Shown: positions 1 through 9,585, counted from the stretch's first letter. The stretch: DNA of 46,737 nucleotides from Prochlorococcus sp. AG-409-K04 (GCA_003215555.1 QCKE01000011.1:1-46737); one strand, 5' to 3'. Numbers and translations: made by a program. The notes: generated by a model from the sequence alone, not told the origin.

Positions 1-303
1 TCTGCTGATCCCTATGATGATGATCTCATGGAATCATTTTGTCAATATATACAAATAAGTCAGAACAAAATTAATCAAATTCATAATATCTATCAATCCA
101 TAAATACACCAAACAATTTAAAACAATTTAGCTTAACTCTCTATCAATGCTTTTCAGAGATTCAAGACGGAATTAATGAATGGGAGATATATACATCAGG
201 ATACGTAGAAAGTTATCTTCATGATGGAACAGAAATGCTTCGTAAAGCAAAAAAACAAAGATTAATCCTTCATACACTTATTCGCCAAATTCCCTCTATC
301 TAA
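1..303 (+). CDS. Hypothetical protein, 5' end outside window
   Basis: The frame is open from the first base: nine codons rich in Asp precede the first Met codon at 28. The gene therefore probably begins before the window, although a start at 28 (91 residues) cannot be excluded. The visible product is polar and Gln/Ile/Lys-rich, with no membrane segment and no cysteine motif; it ends in a basic stretch (RKAKKQR) and looks helical. I do not recognise the family. It converges on ndhO with an 11-base gap, so no shared operon is implied. Confidence 0.55.
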   Translation, partial: SADPYDDDLMESFCQYIQISQNKINQIHNIYQSINTPNNLKQFSLTLYQCFSEIQDGINEWEIYTSGYVESYLHDGTEMLRKAKKQRLILHTLIRQIPSI

Positions 304-314
304 AAAAGATTCAA

Positions 315-563
315 TTATTTTGTCCAAGCTTCCAATTGATCAATCTTTAACCAAATATCAGGCACAGGCCTTCTCCAGCGTACTTGCCCATAATCACCTT
401 TTACAGCAAGTATTTCCCCAGGACCAACGAAAATATAATCAGGAGGTGAGTCATCACTTGCTAAAGATTCAAGACTATTTTTATATTTCTCCAAGTTAAC
501 GCGAACCAAAGAACCTTTCTTTAAGGGTTTAACTACCTTTGGATTAGAAGAATTTTCAGTCAT
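315..563 (-). CDS. ndhO: NAD(P)H-quinone oxidoreductase subunit O (NdhO)
   Basis: NdhO is a small oxygenic-photosynthesis-specific subunit on the stromal/cytoplasmic side of thylakoid NDH-1, which carries out cyclic electron flow and respiration. The 82-residue product has the family layout: a KKGSLVRV start of the conserved part near residue 15, then NSLESLASD, an F-x-GxGEI segment, a DYGQVRW strand, and a C-terminal P-x-P-x-x-W-L-x-x-DQLE motif. Family members are about 70-80 residues. It is a single-gene unit tail-to-tail with the preceding hypothetical gene. The identification rests on recalled family motifs and is fairly secure. Confidence 0.87.
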   Translation of the reverse strand: MTENSSNPKVVKPLKKGSLVRVNLEKYKNSLESLASDDSPPDYIFVGPGEILAVKGDYGQVRWRRPVPDIWLKIDQLEAWTK

Positions 564-638
564 CTAAAAAATTCTGTATAAAATAAATTTATTCAATTTC
601 TAGCAACAAATTTCTATCTATTAATAAATTGAGGTTTT

Positions 639-1610
639 ATGAAAATTCTTCTGCTTGGCTGTACAGGTTTTATTGGGTCTGAATTGGTTCCTAATCTTCT
701 CAAATCTGATCATGACCTATCAATAGTGAGCAGAAAACAGATATCCAATCAAAAATTCATTAATTCGAAAAATAAAATCACTTATATCACATGTGATCCA
801 TCTCAAGCTTCAAGTTGGGAAAGGGAAGAGCTTTTATATGCTCTAAAAAATGCAGAAGGAGTAATCAATCTTGTAGGAGAACCAATTGCAGAAAAACGTT
901 GGTCCCAACAGCACTGTCAAGAAATCAGAAATAGTCGATTAAATACCACCAAAAACTTGATCAAAGCCATATCCAGCGAAGGTTCCAATATCAAAGTGCT
1001 ACTTCAAGGATCAGCAATAGGTTTTTATGGGACAAGTCCTACTGAAACCTTTGACGAGCAAAGTCCATCAGGGAAAGACTTTTTAGCCACGTTATGTGAA
1101 AAGTGGGAAGAAATTGCTTCAAAAAAACCTCAAAGAACAAGATTAGTAATTATCAGAACAGGAATAGTACTTGAAAAAAACGGAGGTGCCTTAGGGAAAA
1201 TGCTACCTGTTTTCCGAATGGGCTTAGGTGGACCCATTGGCAATGGAATGCAATGGATGAGCTGGATTCATAGAAAGGACCTATGTCAAATGATTGAAAA
1301 CGCACTTACTCAAAAAAAATGGGTTGGAATATTTAATGGGGTTAGTCCCAGTCCTGTAAGAATGAAAATTTTTTCGGCAACCTTAGGTAAAGTTCTAAAT
1401 CGGCCGAATCTCTTGCCCATACCATCACCAATACTGAAATTATTATTAGGAGATGGAGCAAAAGTTGTTCTTGAAGGACAAAAAGTAATGTCTAAACGCT
1501 TAGAAAAAGTTGCCTTCCATTTCAAATACTCTGAGTTAAGTGATGCATTAGAAGACATAACCAATTCAAATACTAAAAAGTTAATTAAAGATCAATTAAG
1601 AAAGAATTAA
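639..1610 (+). CDS. TIGR01777 family NAD(P)-dependent epimerase (YfcH/SulA-like)
   Basis: This is an extended short-chain dehydrogenase/reductase of the TIGR01777 family, often labelled cell division inhibitor SulA-like or sugar-nucleotide epimerase; the substrate is unknown. The 323-residue protein begins with a Rossmann motif GCTGFIG (residues 7-13), has the G-V-I-N-L-V-G-E-P strand typical of the family, a Y-G (FYGTS) region near the catalytic position, and a C-terminal part (about 250-300, LPIPSPILKLLLGD) matching DUF1731. Its last 26 bases overlap the end of the convergent LpxB-related gene. Family assignment is firm; function is not known. Confidence 0.88.
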   Translation: MKILLLGCTGFIGSELVPNLLKSDHDLSIVSRKQISNQKFINSKNKITYITCDPSQASSWEREELLYALKNAEGVINLVGEPIAEKRWSQQHCQEIRNSRLNTTKNLIKAISSEGSNIKVLLQGSAIGFYGTSPTETFDEQSPSGKDFLATLCEKWEEIASKKPQRTRLVIIRTGIVLEKNGGALGKMLPVFRMGLGGPIGNGMQWMSWIHRKDLCQMIENALTQKKWVGIFNGVSPSPVRMKIFSATLGKVLNRPNLLPIPSPILKLLLGDGAKVVLEGQKVMSKRLEKVAFHFKYSELSDALEDITNSNTKKLIKDQLRKN

Positions 1611-2796
1611 TAGATTTGCCAATGCGCGTGGTACCTCCTTGCCGCCCAATTCTTAAAGAAGCTGCCCTTGCACAAAGAGTTCTTAGTTCAGAATCATTTC
1701 GAATAATGCGATGAAATATTTCAACAATCAAATCAGCTGTTTCTACAAAAATATTATTTTTAGTTTTCCCATCATTGTCCGCACAAAAAACTGTTGGGCC
1801 CAGCAATCTCCTCTGGGCCTCTGCAAAAGCAGTTGTAAATTGAGGACCTTGACTGGGTAATTGTATGACAGGTTTTGATAAACCAACAGCCTGCTCACTT
1901 GCAGTGCCAGCCATAGAAAGCAAAACATTGCTACTCTGTAAAACTTGATCGAACGCATTCCTATGGATATGAATTTTGCAAAAACCCTTTTCTATAACAA
2001 TTAATTTACTATTCATACACCCTTCACTTAACAACCAATCATTATTAGAAATTAATTGGAATAAATCTTTATTACCCAAATCATCCACTAAAGCCATATC
2101 AAAACTAATATCCAAATTCAACAAAATATGCTTAGGTAAACACTGCAAAACTCTCAAAATCATTAACAAGTTTCTATCTAATTCTGGTCTTCTACTTCCT
2201 GGTAATAAGCCTAATCGAAATAACTTTTTAGGTAGTAGATTATTAGAGGAAAAGACTGAATCCAAAAATGGATTTCCTAAAAAAATAACCGATCGCTTCA
2301 ATTGATGACTAAGATCATCTGCAGTTAATTGATCTCTTGTATATATTTCTAAAAATCTTTCACTTTTCAAACAAAAGCCAGCTGGCCATGGAAGTTTTAA
2401 CCTACCTTCATAGTGACTAGAATATGCAACCAAATAAATCACTGATTTTTTACCACTTAACCAAGCCGCTAACAGAGGAACCAAATCACCAACACAAATC
2501 ACAATGTCATATTGTTTTGAAATATGTAAAAAATGAATAAAGCTAGTTAAAAGATATATGAGTTGGCCCTCAAATAATTCTGTTAATCGACCATAAAGAC
2601 TCATATATCCAAATCCAGAAGTACTAAATTCTCTCCGGAAACCATAAATCTTCATTCCTAGATTATTATAAGAATTTCCATTTCCCACTAAAGGAAAAGC
2701 ATCAACATTATGTCCTTTTTTTTTCAATTCTAATGCTAATAAAGCACCAGATAAATCTTCTCCTTTTCCATTACTTAATATAAGTAAATTAGCCAA
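1585..2796 (-). CDS. Lipid-A-disaccharide synthase-related protein (TIGR03492)
   Basis: This is a GT-B-like glycosyltransferase relative of LpxB found in cyanobacteria; its acceptor is not known. The 403-residue protein opens with LILSNGKGEDLSG, the family hallmark, has a conserved LPGSRRPE segment near residue 198, and a C-terminal donor-site-like region (SMAGTASEQAVGLSKPVIQLPSQGPQF). The start is TTG at 2796, one base after the stop of the upstream TPR gene; no ATG fits the conserved N terminus. The tight spacing suggests co-transcription with the TPR gene. It is called related, not LpxB, because the true lpxA/B/D/C context is not visible here. Confidence 0.83.
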   Translation of the reverse strand: MANLLILSNGKGEDLSGALLALELKKKGHNVDAFPLVGNGNSYNNLGMKIYGFRREFSTSGFGYMSLYGRLTELFEGQLIYLLTSFIHFLHISKQYDIVICVGDLVPLLAAWLSGKKSVIYLVAYSSHYEGRLKLPWPAGFCLKSERFLEIYTRDQLTADDLSHQLKRSVIFLGNPFLDSVFSSNNLLPKKLFRLGLLPGSRRPELDRNLLMILRVLQCLPKHILLNLDISFDMALVDDLGNKDLFQLISNNDWLLSEGCMNSKLIVIEKGFCKIHIHRNAFDQVLQSSNVLLSMAGTASEQAVGLSKPVIQLPSQGPQFTTAFAEAQRRLLGPTVFCADNDGKTKNNIFVETADLIVEIFHRIIRNDSELRTLCARAASLRIGRQGGTTRIGKSINSFLIDL

Positions 2797-2797
2797 A

Positions 2798-3217
2798 TTA
2801 AAATCCCAACCATGATTGAATTTTTTTCAAAGCATCCCAATTAGGTTTACGAGTTAATCCATCCTGAATAGAAATTTTTAATTCTTTTTCTAGATCAGGA
2901 ACTATCAATAAAGCTCTCTTAACAAATTCAATATGTTCTCTTACTCCCTTAGATTTAGTTTCAAGAAGAGCTACACTTAAATTTATTCTAGATTGAGGAT
3001 CTTGAGCATTCAACTTGACTGCAATTCGAGCGGACTTTAAAGCATCAAAAGGTTGATCACAAAGCAATTGCAGCCAGGCCAAACAAGTCCACCCAGCTGA
3101 TTGATTAGGTGATGAATTAGTGATAATTTTAAAATCCTTAATTAATGAATTAGCATCTTCGCCTGCTTGATATCTAGACATTGCATTTTCAAAAAGGCTC
3201 TCACTATTTGTATCCAT
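2798..3217 (-). CDS. TPR-like repeat protein
   Basis: A 139-residue soluble helical protein. Residues about 38-105 read as two or three tetratricopeptide-like helical pairs (GWTCLAWLQLLCDQPFDAL, then an ARIAVKLNAQDPQSRINLSVAL segment), with small residues at the expected helix-packing positions. Such proteins are usually protein-protein scaffolds. It lies one base upstream of the LpxB-related gene on the same strand, so the two are probably expressed together. No enzymatic motif is visible and no specific partner can be named. Confidence 0.78.
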   Translation of the reverse strand: MDTNSESLFENAMSRYQAGEDANSLIKDFKIITNSSPNQSAGWTCLAWLQLLCDQPFDALKSARIAVKLNAQDPQSRINLSVALLETKSKGVREHIEFVKRALLIVPDLEKELKISIQDGLTRKPNWDALKKIQSWLGF

Positions 3218-3262
3218 TAGACAAAGAATTAAGTAATTGAAAGAATAAGCTTTAGATCTTGC

Positions 3263-3664
3263 TTAAACAGCAAAAGAGCTACCGCAACCGCATGTTTGGG
3301 TTGCATTAGGATTAGTAAAATTAAAACCTCCGCCAATTAGCTCATTACTAAAATCTAACTGCATACCATAAATATATAAAAGGCTTTTAGGATCACAAAC
3401 TACTTTAAACTCGATCCCATCAGTAGTTTGATACTCATATATTTTGTCTAATTCTTGTATTGAATGCAAATCCACAAAATCCATAGTGTAACTCATACCA
3501 CTACACCCACCTGATCTAACACCAACACGAAGCAATTGATTTGAGCCTTTTTCTTTGCATAATCTTGCTAACTGCTGCATAGCAGATGCTGTAATTAAAA
3601 TCCCCTTCCCATCTTGTGCTAAATGGGTTGTTGAAGTTGAATTAGCCAATGAAGAGTCACTCAT
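3263..3664 (-). CDS. A-type Fe-S cluster carrier (IscA/SufA/HesB family)
   Basis: This protein carries iron or Fe-S clusters during assembly and hands them to apoproteins. The 133-residue product has the three family cysteines: C54 in SGGCSGMSY and C125/C127 in the C-terminal CGCGSSF motif. The N-terminal 20 residues (Ser/Thr-rich) are an extension beyond the usual start of the fold near ILITASAMQQL. It is divergent from crtQ across a 107-base gap. Whether it is SufA- or IscA-like cannot be settled from motifs alone. A second Fe-S assembly locus (sufB/sufC) lies at the other end of the window. Confidence 0.92.
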   Translation of the reverse strand: MSDSSLANSTSTTHLAQDGKGILITASAMQQLARLCKEKGSNQLLRVGVRSGGCSGMSYTMDFVDLHSIQELDKIYEYQTTDGIEFKVVCDPKSLLYIYGMQLDFSNELIGGGFNFTNPNATQTCGCGSSFAV

Positions 3665-3771
3665 AAATTAAACCAATCAGATAATCTAAATGTATATCTA
3701 AATATTCTATTTTGTATTTCACAAGAATTCCTCTATTGTTCATAGGATAATTAAATTCTTTCTAAACAGTA

Positions 3772-5232
3772 ATGAAAGTTGCGATAATTGGCGCTGGCCT
3801 CGCAGGACTTTCAGCAGCAGTAGATCTTGTCGATGAAGGGCATGAGGTTGATCTGTATGAAGCCAGACCATTTCTAGGAGGAAAAGTTGGTAGTTGGGAA
3901 GACAAAGATGGAAATCATATAGAGATGGGCCTTCATGTATTTTTCTTCAATTATGCAAACTTGTTTGCCTTAATGAAAAAAGTAGGAGGATTAGAAAATC
4001 TACTACCCAAGGAACATACACATTTATTTGTTAACAAAGGAGGAGATGTTAAATCATTAGATTTTAGGTTTGCCTTAGGTGCTCCATTTAACGGTCTAAA
4101 AGCATTTTTCACAACACCACAACTCAATTCAATTGATAAATTAAGGAATGCCCTTGCACTCGGCACAAGCCCAATTGTTCAAGGACTCATAGATTATGAG
4201 GGAGCCATGAAAACGATTAGAGCACTTGATTCTATGAGTTTTGAAAAATGGTTCCTAAATCACGGAGGAAATCATCACAGTATTCAAAGGATGTGGAACC
4301 CAATAGCTTATGCATTGGGATTTATTGATTGCAAATCAATTTCTGCGAGATGCATGCTAACTATCTTTATGATGTTTGCTGCAAAAACAAAAGCTTCCAA
4401 GTTAAACCTACTTAAAGGTTCTCCTCACAATTGGCTTACAAAGCCAATCCTTGAATATATTCAACAAAAAGGAGGTAAACTTCACCTAAGGCACAAAGTT
4501 AAAGAAATTCGTTTTACCAATATTCAAGATCCAAAAATTACAGAAATACTTTTAAACACCCCAACTGGTGAACAAGTCATCACAGCTGATACATATCTTG
4601 CAGCATGCGACATACCTGGAATCCAACAAATTATTCCAAAAGAATGGCGTATTTTCAACGAATTTGATTCCATTTATAACTTGAAAGCCGTTCCTGTCGC
4701 AACTGTTCAATTACGATATGATGGATGGGTAACAGAACTAAATGACAACTCTGCAAAAAGAGATTTAGCTTCACCATCTGGATTAGATAATCTGTTATAC
4801 ACAGCAGATGCAGATTTCAGCTGTTTTGCAGATTTAGCTTTATCAAGTCCAGTCGATTATTACAAAGAAGGCATGGGATCTCTTTTACAGTGCGTCCTCA
4901 CACCAGGAGATCCCTGGATTCCTAAATCAATCGATGAAATAGTCAAACATACAGATTCTCAAGTAAGGGACCTTTTCCCTTCATCAAGAGATTTAAAATT
5001 AATTTGGAGCAATGTGGTAAAACTAACTCAATCTTTATACAGAGAATCTCCAGGAATGGAGAAATTTAGACCCAATCAATCAACTCCAATAAAAAATTTC
5101 TTTTTAGCAGGAAGTTATACAAAGCAAGATTACATTGATTCTATGGAAGGAGCAACAATGAGTGGTCATTTAGCAGCAGCTGCAATCTTAGAAAAAGAAG
5201 TTCAATTAGAAAAGAATTTATCTGTTGCTTAA
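3772..5232 (+). CDS. crtQ: Zeta-carotene desaturase CrtQ
   Basis: CrtQ desaturates zeta-carotene via neurosporene to lycopene in the plant-type carotenoid pathway, feeding pigments for photosynthetic complexes; it is a membrane-associated FAD enzyme. The 486-residue protein starts with a dinucleotide-binding motif GAGLAG (residues 7-12), followed by the [14 protein letters not shown] segment and [13 protein letters not shown], characteristic of zeta-carotene rather than phytoene desaturase. The C terminus has the FAD-binding [18 protein letters not shown] motif. An SRPBCC gene follows two bases after its stop, suggesting one transcript. Identification is strong; separation from phytoene desaturase relies on recalled motifs. 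Confidence 0.92.
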   Translation: MKVAIIGAGLAGLSAAVDLVDEGHEVDLYEARPFLGGKVGSWEDKDGNHIEMGLHVFFFNYANLFALMKKVGGLENLLPKEHTHLFVNKGGDVKSLDFRFALGAPFNGLKAFFTTPQLNSIDKLRNALALGTSPIVQGLIDYEGAMKTIRALDSMSFEKWFLNHGGNHHSIQRMWNPIAYALGFIDCKSISARCMLTIFMMFAAKTKASKLNLLKGSPHNWLTKPILEYIQQKGGKLHLRHKVKEIRFTNIQDPKITEILLNTPTGEQVITADTYLAACDIPGIQQIIPKEWRIFNEFDSIYNLKAVPVATVQLRYDGWVTELNDNSAKRDLASPSGLDNLLYTADADFSCFADLALSSPVDYYKEGMGSLLQCVLTPGDPWIPKSIDEIVKHTDSQVRDLFPSSRDLKLIWSNVVKLTQSLYRESPGMEKFRPNQSTPIKNFFLAGSYTKQDYIDSMEGATMSGHLAAAAILEKEVQLEKNLSVA

Positions 5233-5234
5233 TT

Positions 5235-5690
5235 ATGGGACAATGGCTAGAACATAAAGTATTTGTTGAAATAAATGCACCTGTTGAAAAGGTCTGGAAA
5301 GTCTGGAGTGATCTAGATGCAATGCCACTTTGGATGACATGGATAGAATCAGTAAAAACAATTGATGACAAGACTAAAACCCTTCCGGATTTAACAGAGT
5401 GGACATTAGCGGCAAATGGTTTTCGATTTAAATGGAAGGCAAAAATTAATGAAAGAATAGACAAAGAAAAACTAGAATGGTCCTCAGTTGGAGGATTACC
5501 TACTAAAGGTTGTGTAAGGTTTCGAGAAGAAAAAAAGCAATTGACTCTTGTTAAGTTGATCATTTCTTATGAATTGCCTAAAACATTGGCTCGCTTTATG
5601 AAGGAAGATATACTTGGAAAATTAGTAACTAATGAACTCCAAAAAAATTTAGATAATTTCAAAAACCTTGTCGAAAATCAATACAAGTAA
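5235..5690 (+). CDS. SRPBCC (START/Bet v1-like) family protein
   Basis: A 151-residue protein with the polyketide cyclase/dehydrase-like SRPBCC pattern: the first strand (HKVFVEINAPVEKVWKVWSDLDAMPLWMTWIESV) holds the typical V-x-x-x-W-x-x-W-S-D-L-D and P-x-W segment, then alternating strands and a long C-terminal helix (residues about 125-148). The fold binds hydrophobic ligands. It follows crtQ by two bases, so a role with carotenoids or another lipid-like ligand is a reasonable inference, but nothing in the sequence identifies the ligand. Confidence 0.85.
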   Translation: MGQWLEHKVFVEINAPVEKVWKVWSDLDAMPLWMTWIESVKTIDDKTKTLPDLTEWTLAANGFRFKWKAKINERIDKEKLEWSSVGGLPTKGCVRFREEKKQLTLVKLIISYELPKTLARFMKEDILGKLVTNELQKNLDNFKNLVENQYK

Positions 5691-5699
5691 ACAAATTTT

Positions 5700-6506
5700 T
5701 TAAAGAATACCTATCGAATCAATGCATGCCTGGAGCAATCCATCCAAATCATGCGGGCTTGCTTCTTCATCACATCTATTAAAAGACTTTCTACAGCTAA
5801 TACTTGTTTGAGGTCCTATTGAAATGAGCTTTACACCTGCAAGCACTTTATGAAATTTGTCAGCAAAAACACTTCTAATTAATCGAGCAGAATGAATGGC
5901 AGTTTTACCACTCGTAAAAACAATTGCATCAACTTTAAAATTATTTAAAGCAATATAAGTGCTTTTAGGTATATCTGAAGGACACAAAGATTCATATGCA
6001 GGCACTTCAGTAATACTGGCCCCAGCCTGCAAAAATCCTTCGGCCAAAACAGTTCTTCCTCCTGTTTGAACTCTTGGAATCAATATTTTCAAACCTAATC
6101 CAGAAACAGGAAAGTTCTGCATCAAACTATCAGCAACATATTCAGGAGGAATAAAATCAGGAACAACATTTAACTCTTGAAGTGATCTAGCAGTTTTTCT
6201 ACCAACTACAGCAATCTTTAAACCTGTTGGCTTATCAGCTAGAGAGGAACCTATCAATTTCAATCTTTCCTCAACCGCTAAGACACCATTAACACTCGAA
6301 AAAACAATCCAATGAAAGTTGTGGAGTTCTCGTAATGCTTCATCCAAAGGAGTCCAATCATCTGGAGGAACAATATCCAAAGAGGGAAGGTCAAAAACTT
6401 TTGCCCCATATCTTTCAAAAAGAGTACGAGCTTCTGATTGTTGATCCTTAGCTCTAGTAATTACAATTGTTTTACCACTTAAAGGTAAATTTTGCTCACC
6501 ATTCAT
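5700..6506 (-). CDS. hemD: Uroporphyrinogen-III synthase HemD
   Basis: HemD cyclises hydroxymethylbilane with inversion of ring D to give uroporphyrinogen III, the branch point for haem, chlorophyll and B12. The 268-residue protein has the two-domain HemD pattern: GKTIVITRAKDQQSEARTL near the N terminus, a WIVFSSVNGV segment around residue 85-95, and a second-half motif DAIVFTSGKTAIH followed by SIGPQTS. The family diverges strongly in sequence, but these strand-Ser/Thr motifs are typical. It converges on the SRPBCC gene (9-base gap) and lies 32 bases downstream of nagZ on the same strand. Confidence 0.88.
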   Translation of the reverse strand: MNGEQNLPLSGKTIVITRAKDQQSEARTLFERYGAKVFDLPSLDIVPPDDWTPLDEALRELHNFHWIVFSSVNGVLAVEERLKLIGSSLADKPTGLKIAVVGRKTARSLQELNVVPDFIPPEYVADSLMQNFPVSGLGLKILIPRVQTGGRTVLAEGFLQAGASITEVPAYESLCPSDIPKSTYIALNNFKVDAIVFTSGKTAIHSARLIRSVFADKFHKVLAGVKLISIGPQTSISCRKSFNRCDEEASPHDLDGLLQACIDSIGIL

Positions 6507-6538
6507 AAACTATAAAATTTAGACAAGAATTTGAAGTC

Positions 6539-8185
6539 CTAATCAGTAAACTGTATATCATTATTTTGAATCCTAGATTGTTTTTGATTAGCCTTAAAAA
6601 AAGTCTGAAGAATCTTTTCCTGAGCACCCTCCATCTGCCCAGGACTAAAGCAAGATGGAATGGATGGATATAAAATATTGCTCAAATTTTGCCACAAATA
6701 CACACTTCCATAAACAATTAAGGCCGAGAGTCTTCCTTTGCTTTGTAATTGTTCAACTATCTTTTCCCAGGGCTCAGTAAAATGTGAATCTCCCACAAAA
6801 GGATTCCCTCTCAGAAAAAGCTGTAACAGAAATGAACCCCTTTCAAACCGTTCTAAAATAAATGGCTTATGCGAATTCGTTTCCCATGGATCAATACCTA
6901 ATGAATGAGAAAGAATATTTTTATAACCATTTTTTTCAGGAATAACAAGACATGGTGATGAACTAGACAAAAAAGAGGAAGAAGAAAAAATATTATCAAC
7001 TCTTACAAAATTAATAGATTCCTCAACGAATTTTATTTGAGCATAATTCTTAAATTTTATGGACATATCTATAAGTTTCTTTGTGAATTTATAATCAAAT
7101 GTTGTCTCAAATACTTTATCTGAAAACAAATTATCTTCGACTGATTCAAGACTAATACTCTTAATCTTCGACATTTCTTTCTGTTTTCTATCTATAGACT
7201 GATCAAGTCTATAAAAAGGTATTCTTCCATCAATTAGTGCAGCCGTAATTGAATCAATAGCTTGAAAAGGATCTTCTGGCATAAGAATTAAATCTGCACC
7301 TGCTTGAAAAGCCATGACTGCAGCTTCTCCACATCCATAATGCGAGGTAATAGCATTCATTACTAATGCATCAGTGACAATCAATCCCTTATATGTAAAT
7401 GTTTCTCGGAGAAGATTCGTAAGAAACTTTTTTGAAAAAGTTGCAATTTGAAAAGGATCAATATTTTTAAAAAGGATGTGCGCAGTCATTACACTATTAA
7501 CTCCTTTCTCAATCAAAGATTTAAAAGGAATTAATTCTGTTTCATGCAGTTGAAAAAGTTCTTTCTCAACAATTGGCAAATCTAAATGTGAATCAACTGT
7601 TGTATCACCATGCCCTGGAAAATGTTTGGCGCAACTAAGTACTCCTTGAGAAACTAAACCTTTGTGAAAAGCAACTACAAGCTCAGCAACAATATGTGGA
7701 TCTTCTCCCCAAGCTCTCATATTAATCACGGGGTTTATTGGATTGCTATTGACATCACAGACTGGTGCTAAGACCCAATTCAAGCCACATTTAAGCGCCT
7801 GATTACCAATACATTTGCCATATTGCTCAGACAAGTCAAGAGCATCTTGCCGATCTTGTAAATATCTAAGAGCCATTGCCATTGGGGGCGGGAGAAAAGA
7901 ACCTCCATCAAAACGTTGGCCTATTCCTTCTTCGACATCAGCACATAACAACAAAGGCTTTGATGACCAATTTCTCAACTCTCTACATCTCTGCTGTAAT
8001 TCTTGAACCGAGCCACCATGCAATATCACACCTCCAACACCTTCATTGAGCAAAAATTTTAAATGCTTATTAGGTAACTCCCAAAGTGGATATTGTCTTT
8101 GTGAATCAAGAGCATGTCCACTTGCTCTAACTACTAAAAGCTCAGCAACCTTTTTTTTTAAGTCTTGATTTAATGGAGAGTGCAA
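6539..8185 (-). CDS. nagZ: Beta-N-acetylhexosaminidase, GH3 family (NagZ-like), with long C-terminal extension
   Basis: Glycoside hydrolase family 3 enzyme; NagZ removes N-acetylglucosamine from muropeptides in peptidoglycan recycling. The catalytic domain covers roughly residues 10-345: KHFPGHGDTTVDSH (187-200) is the GH3 signature with the His-Asp dyad, and D272 in VTDALVMNA is the expected nucleophile. The protein is 548 residues against about 340 for enteric NagZ; the last 200 residues carry no motif I recognise, only a Ser-rich patch (SSSSFLSSSS). Translation appears to start at TTG, 7 bases after the rbfA stop. AnmK, acting downstream in the same recycling pathway, is at 31534-32667. 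Confidence 0.9.
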   Translation of the reverse strand: MHSPLNQDLKKKVAELLVVRASGHALDSQRQYPLWELPNKHLKFLLNEGVGGVILHGGSVQELQQRCRELRNWSSKPLLLCADVEEGIGQRFDGGSFLPPPMAMALRYLQDRQDALDLSEQYGKCIGNQALKCGLNWVLAPVCDVNSNPINPVINMRAWGEDPHIVAELVVAFHKGLVSQGVLSCAKHFPGHGDTTVDSHLDLPIVEKELFQLHETELIPFKSLIEKGVNSVMTAHILFKNIDPFQIATFSKKFLTNLLRETFTYKGLIVTDALVMNAITSHYGCGEAAVMAFQAGADLILMPEDPFQAIDSITAALIDGRIPFYRLDQSIDRKQKEMSKIKSISLESVEDNLFSDKVFETTFDYKFTKKLIDMSIKFKNYAQIKFVEESINFVRVDNIFSSSSFLSSSSPCLVIPEKNGYKNILSHSLGIDPWETNSHKPFILERFERGSFLLQLFLRGNPFVGDSHFTEPWEKIVEQLQSKGRLSALIVYGSVYLWQNLSNILYPSIPSCFSPGQMEGAQEKILQTFFKANQKQSRIQNNDIQFTD

Positions 8186-8192
8186 AATAAAT

Positions 8193-8579
8193 CTAAAATT
8201 CCGTAGTATGAGATTCTTTATTTTTTCTCTCTTCTTCCAATTGATCTAAAAGATTTAAAACAGTCATACCTTTTTCCATTCCTTTATCTAATTTAAAAAT
8301 CACTTCAGGGACTCTTCGCATTTGCAATCTTCTCCCCAATTCGCCTTTCAAGAAAGATTCGGATGAAATTAATGCTGCCAAAACATCTTTCTTTTCAGTT
8401 TCACTTCCAAAAATACTCAAAAATATTTTGCAATGCTGAAGATCTCCAGAGACCTCAACATCAGTAATCGTGACCATTGCGGAATGAAATTTCAAATCTG
8501 AAATTCCATTAAGTAACAACTGACCCATCTCGTTACGAATCAGTGCAGCTACTCTTTTCACTCGTCGACTTTCAGCCAT
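8193..8579 (-). CDS. rbfA: Ribosome-binding factor A (RbfA)
   Basis: RbfA is a KH-like factor that binds the 30S subunit and helps mature the 5' end of 16S rRNA. The 128-residue product matches the family in length and order: N-terminal [18 protein letters not shown], then the [24 protein letters not shown] core, and [22 protein letters not shown] in the second half. It sits in a compact minus-strand run, two bases after the Ycf33-like gene and seven bases before nagZ. Identification is strong. Confidence 0.95.
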   Translation of the reverse strand: MAESRRVKRVAALIRNEMGQLLLNGISDLKFHSAMVTITDVEVSGDLQHCKIFLSIFGSETEKKDVLAALISSESFLKGELGRRLQMRRVPEVIFKLDKGMEKGMTVLNLLDQLEEERKNKESHTTEF

Positions 8580-8581
8580 GA

Positions 8582-8788
8582 TTAAAGCAATGATGAGGGA
8601 AAAACCATTCCCTTAACAACAAAAATCAATGTCATCAAACCACTGATCAAAGCACCTATAAGGGCTATTGCTGTTATAGGGTTCTTACTTCTTCGGACTA
8701 AAGGTTGGAGAAAAGAAGCAAAAACTCCTAAAACAATTGTGATGAGATATTTTGGATATCTAGAAACATTGGAAAAGAACTCACCCAT
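8582..8788 (-). CDS. DUF751 / Ycf33-like small membrane protein
   Basis: A 68-residue protein with the motif [24 protein letters not shown] at the start and a second hydrophobic segment (about residues 37-62), giving two predicted membrane helices joined by a basic RRSKNP loop. This arrangement matches the DUF751 (Ycf33) family of cyanobacteria and plastids, whose function is unknown. It is the first gene of the minus-strand group Ycf33-rbfA-nagZ-hemD. Confidence 0.8.
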   Translation of the reverse strand: MGEFFSNVSRYPKYLITIVLGVFASFLQPLVRRSKNPITAIALIGALISGLMTLIFVVKGMVFPSSLL

Positions 8789-8847
8789 TTTTCATATGAT
8801 TTCATATCCTTAATAGCTAGTCTTACATCGTTTGACCCAAAAAGTTT

Positions 8848-9573
8848 ATGTTAGAACTATATCAATTTAGGCACTCTCCATTTTGTCTTAAAGTCCGTTT
8901 AGCTTTAAAGGCTAAAAAGCTAACCTTTAAAGAAATAGATGTTCAGCCTGGAATCGGGCAAATTAATATTTTTAAACTATCTGGACAAAAAAAATTACCT
9001 GTATTAAAAGATGGTGAAAATCTAATCGTAGACTCTACTGAGATCATTAAATATCTCGAAGACTTACAAACAGCACCTTCCTTGTTTCCTAACGATTCCA
9101 AAGAGGCTGCAACTGCTCAACTTCTGACAGATTGGGCAGATACCACCTTGGCAAAAAGTGTAAAATTAGAACTCATTAAAGAAGCTACAAAAAATCAATC
9201 CCTACGAGAAATCTTACTAACAGAAAAATTACCAACTTCAATTGGTAATTTAATAAATAACCTTCCTTATAAATATTTCAATGGAATAGCTGAGAACATC
9301 AACAAAGATGAAAGTCAAAGATTGCTAGACAACCTTAAACAACTATCTTCTGCATTAACATCACATGAATACTTAGTAGGTCAATCACTAAGTATTGCAG
9401 ATTTAGCAATAGCATCTCAATTATCCCTATTAAAGTTTCCATATTCCTCGGGCAATACTCTTTTCAATAAAGGTTGCAAAGTTTTTTCAGATAATCCTGA
9501 ACTAAAAAACTTATTTGAATGGAGAGATAAGATGGAGGAAAAACTATTAGAAGTAGAGCCAGAGAATTTCTAG
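8848..9573 (+). CDS. Glutathione S-transferase family protein
   Basis: A 241-residue protein with an N-terminal thioredoxin-like domain (residues 1-78: MLELYQFRHSPFCLKVRLAL, then KLPVLKDGENLIVDSTEIIKYL, the glutathione-binding cis-Pro and Asp-Ser-Thr-Glu elements) and an all-helical C-terminal domain with the SIADLAIASQL N-capping motif typical of GSTs. Cys12 of SPFC could be a catalytic or redox cysteine, as in omega/beta-type enzymes. Substrate unknown. It is divergent from the Ycf33-like gene and 12 bases upstream of the CRR7-like gene. Confidence 0.88.
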   Translation: MLELYQFRHSPFCLKVRLALKAKKLTFKEIDVQPGIGQINIFKLSGQKKLPVLKDGENLIVDSTEIIKYLEDLQTAPSLFPNDSKEAATAQLLTDWADTTLAKSVKLELIKEATKNQSLREILLTEKLPTSIGNLINNLPYKYFNGIAENINKDESQRLLDNLKQLSSALTSHEYLVGQSLSIADLAIASQLSLLKFPYSSGNTLFNKGCKVFSDNPELKNLFEWRDKMEEKLLEVEPENF

Positions 9574-9585
9574 AATCTAAAAATT

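Noticed and set aside
5141-5563. A 140-codon minus-strand frame over the crtQ/SRPBCC junction
   Set aside because: It overlaps two confident genes in reverse and shows no recognisable motif or start context.
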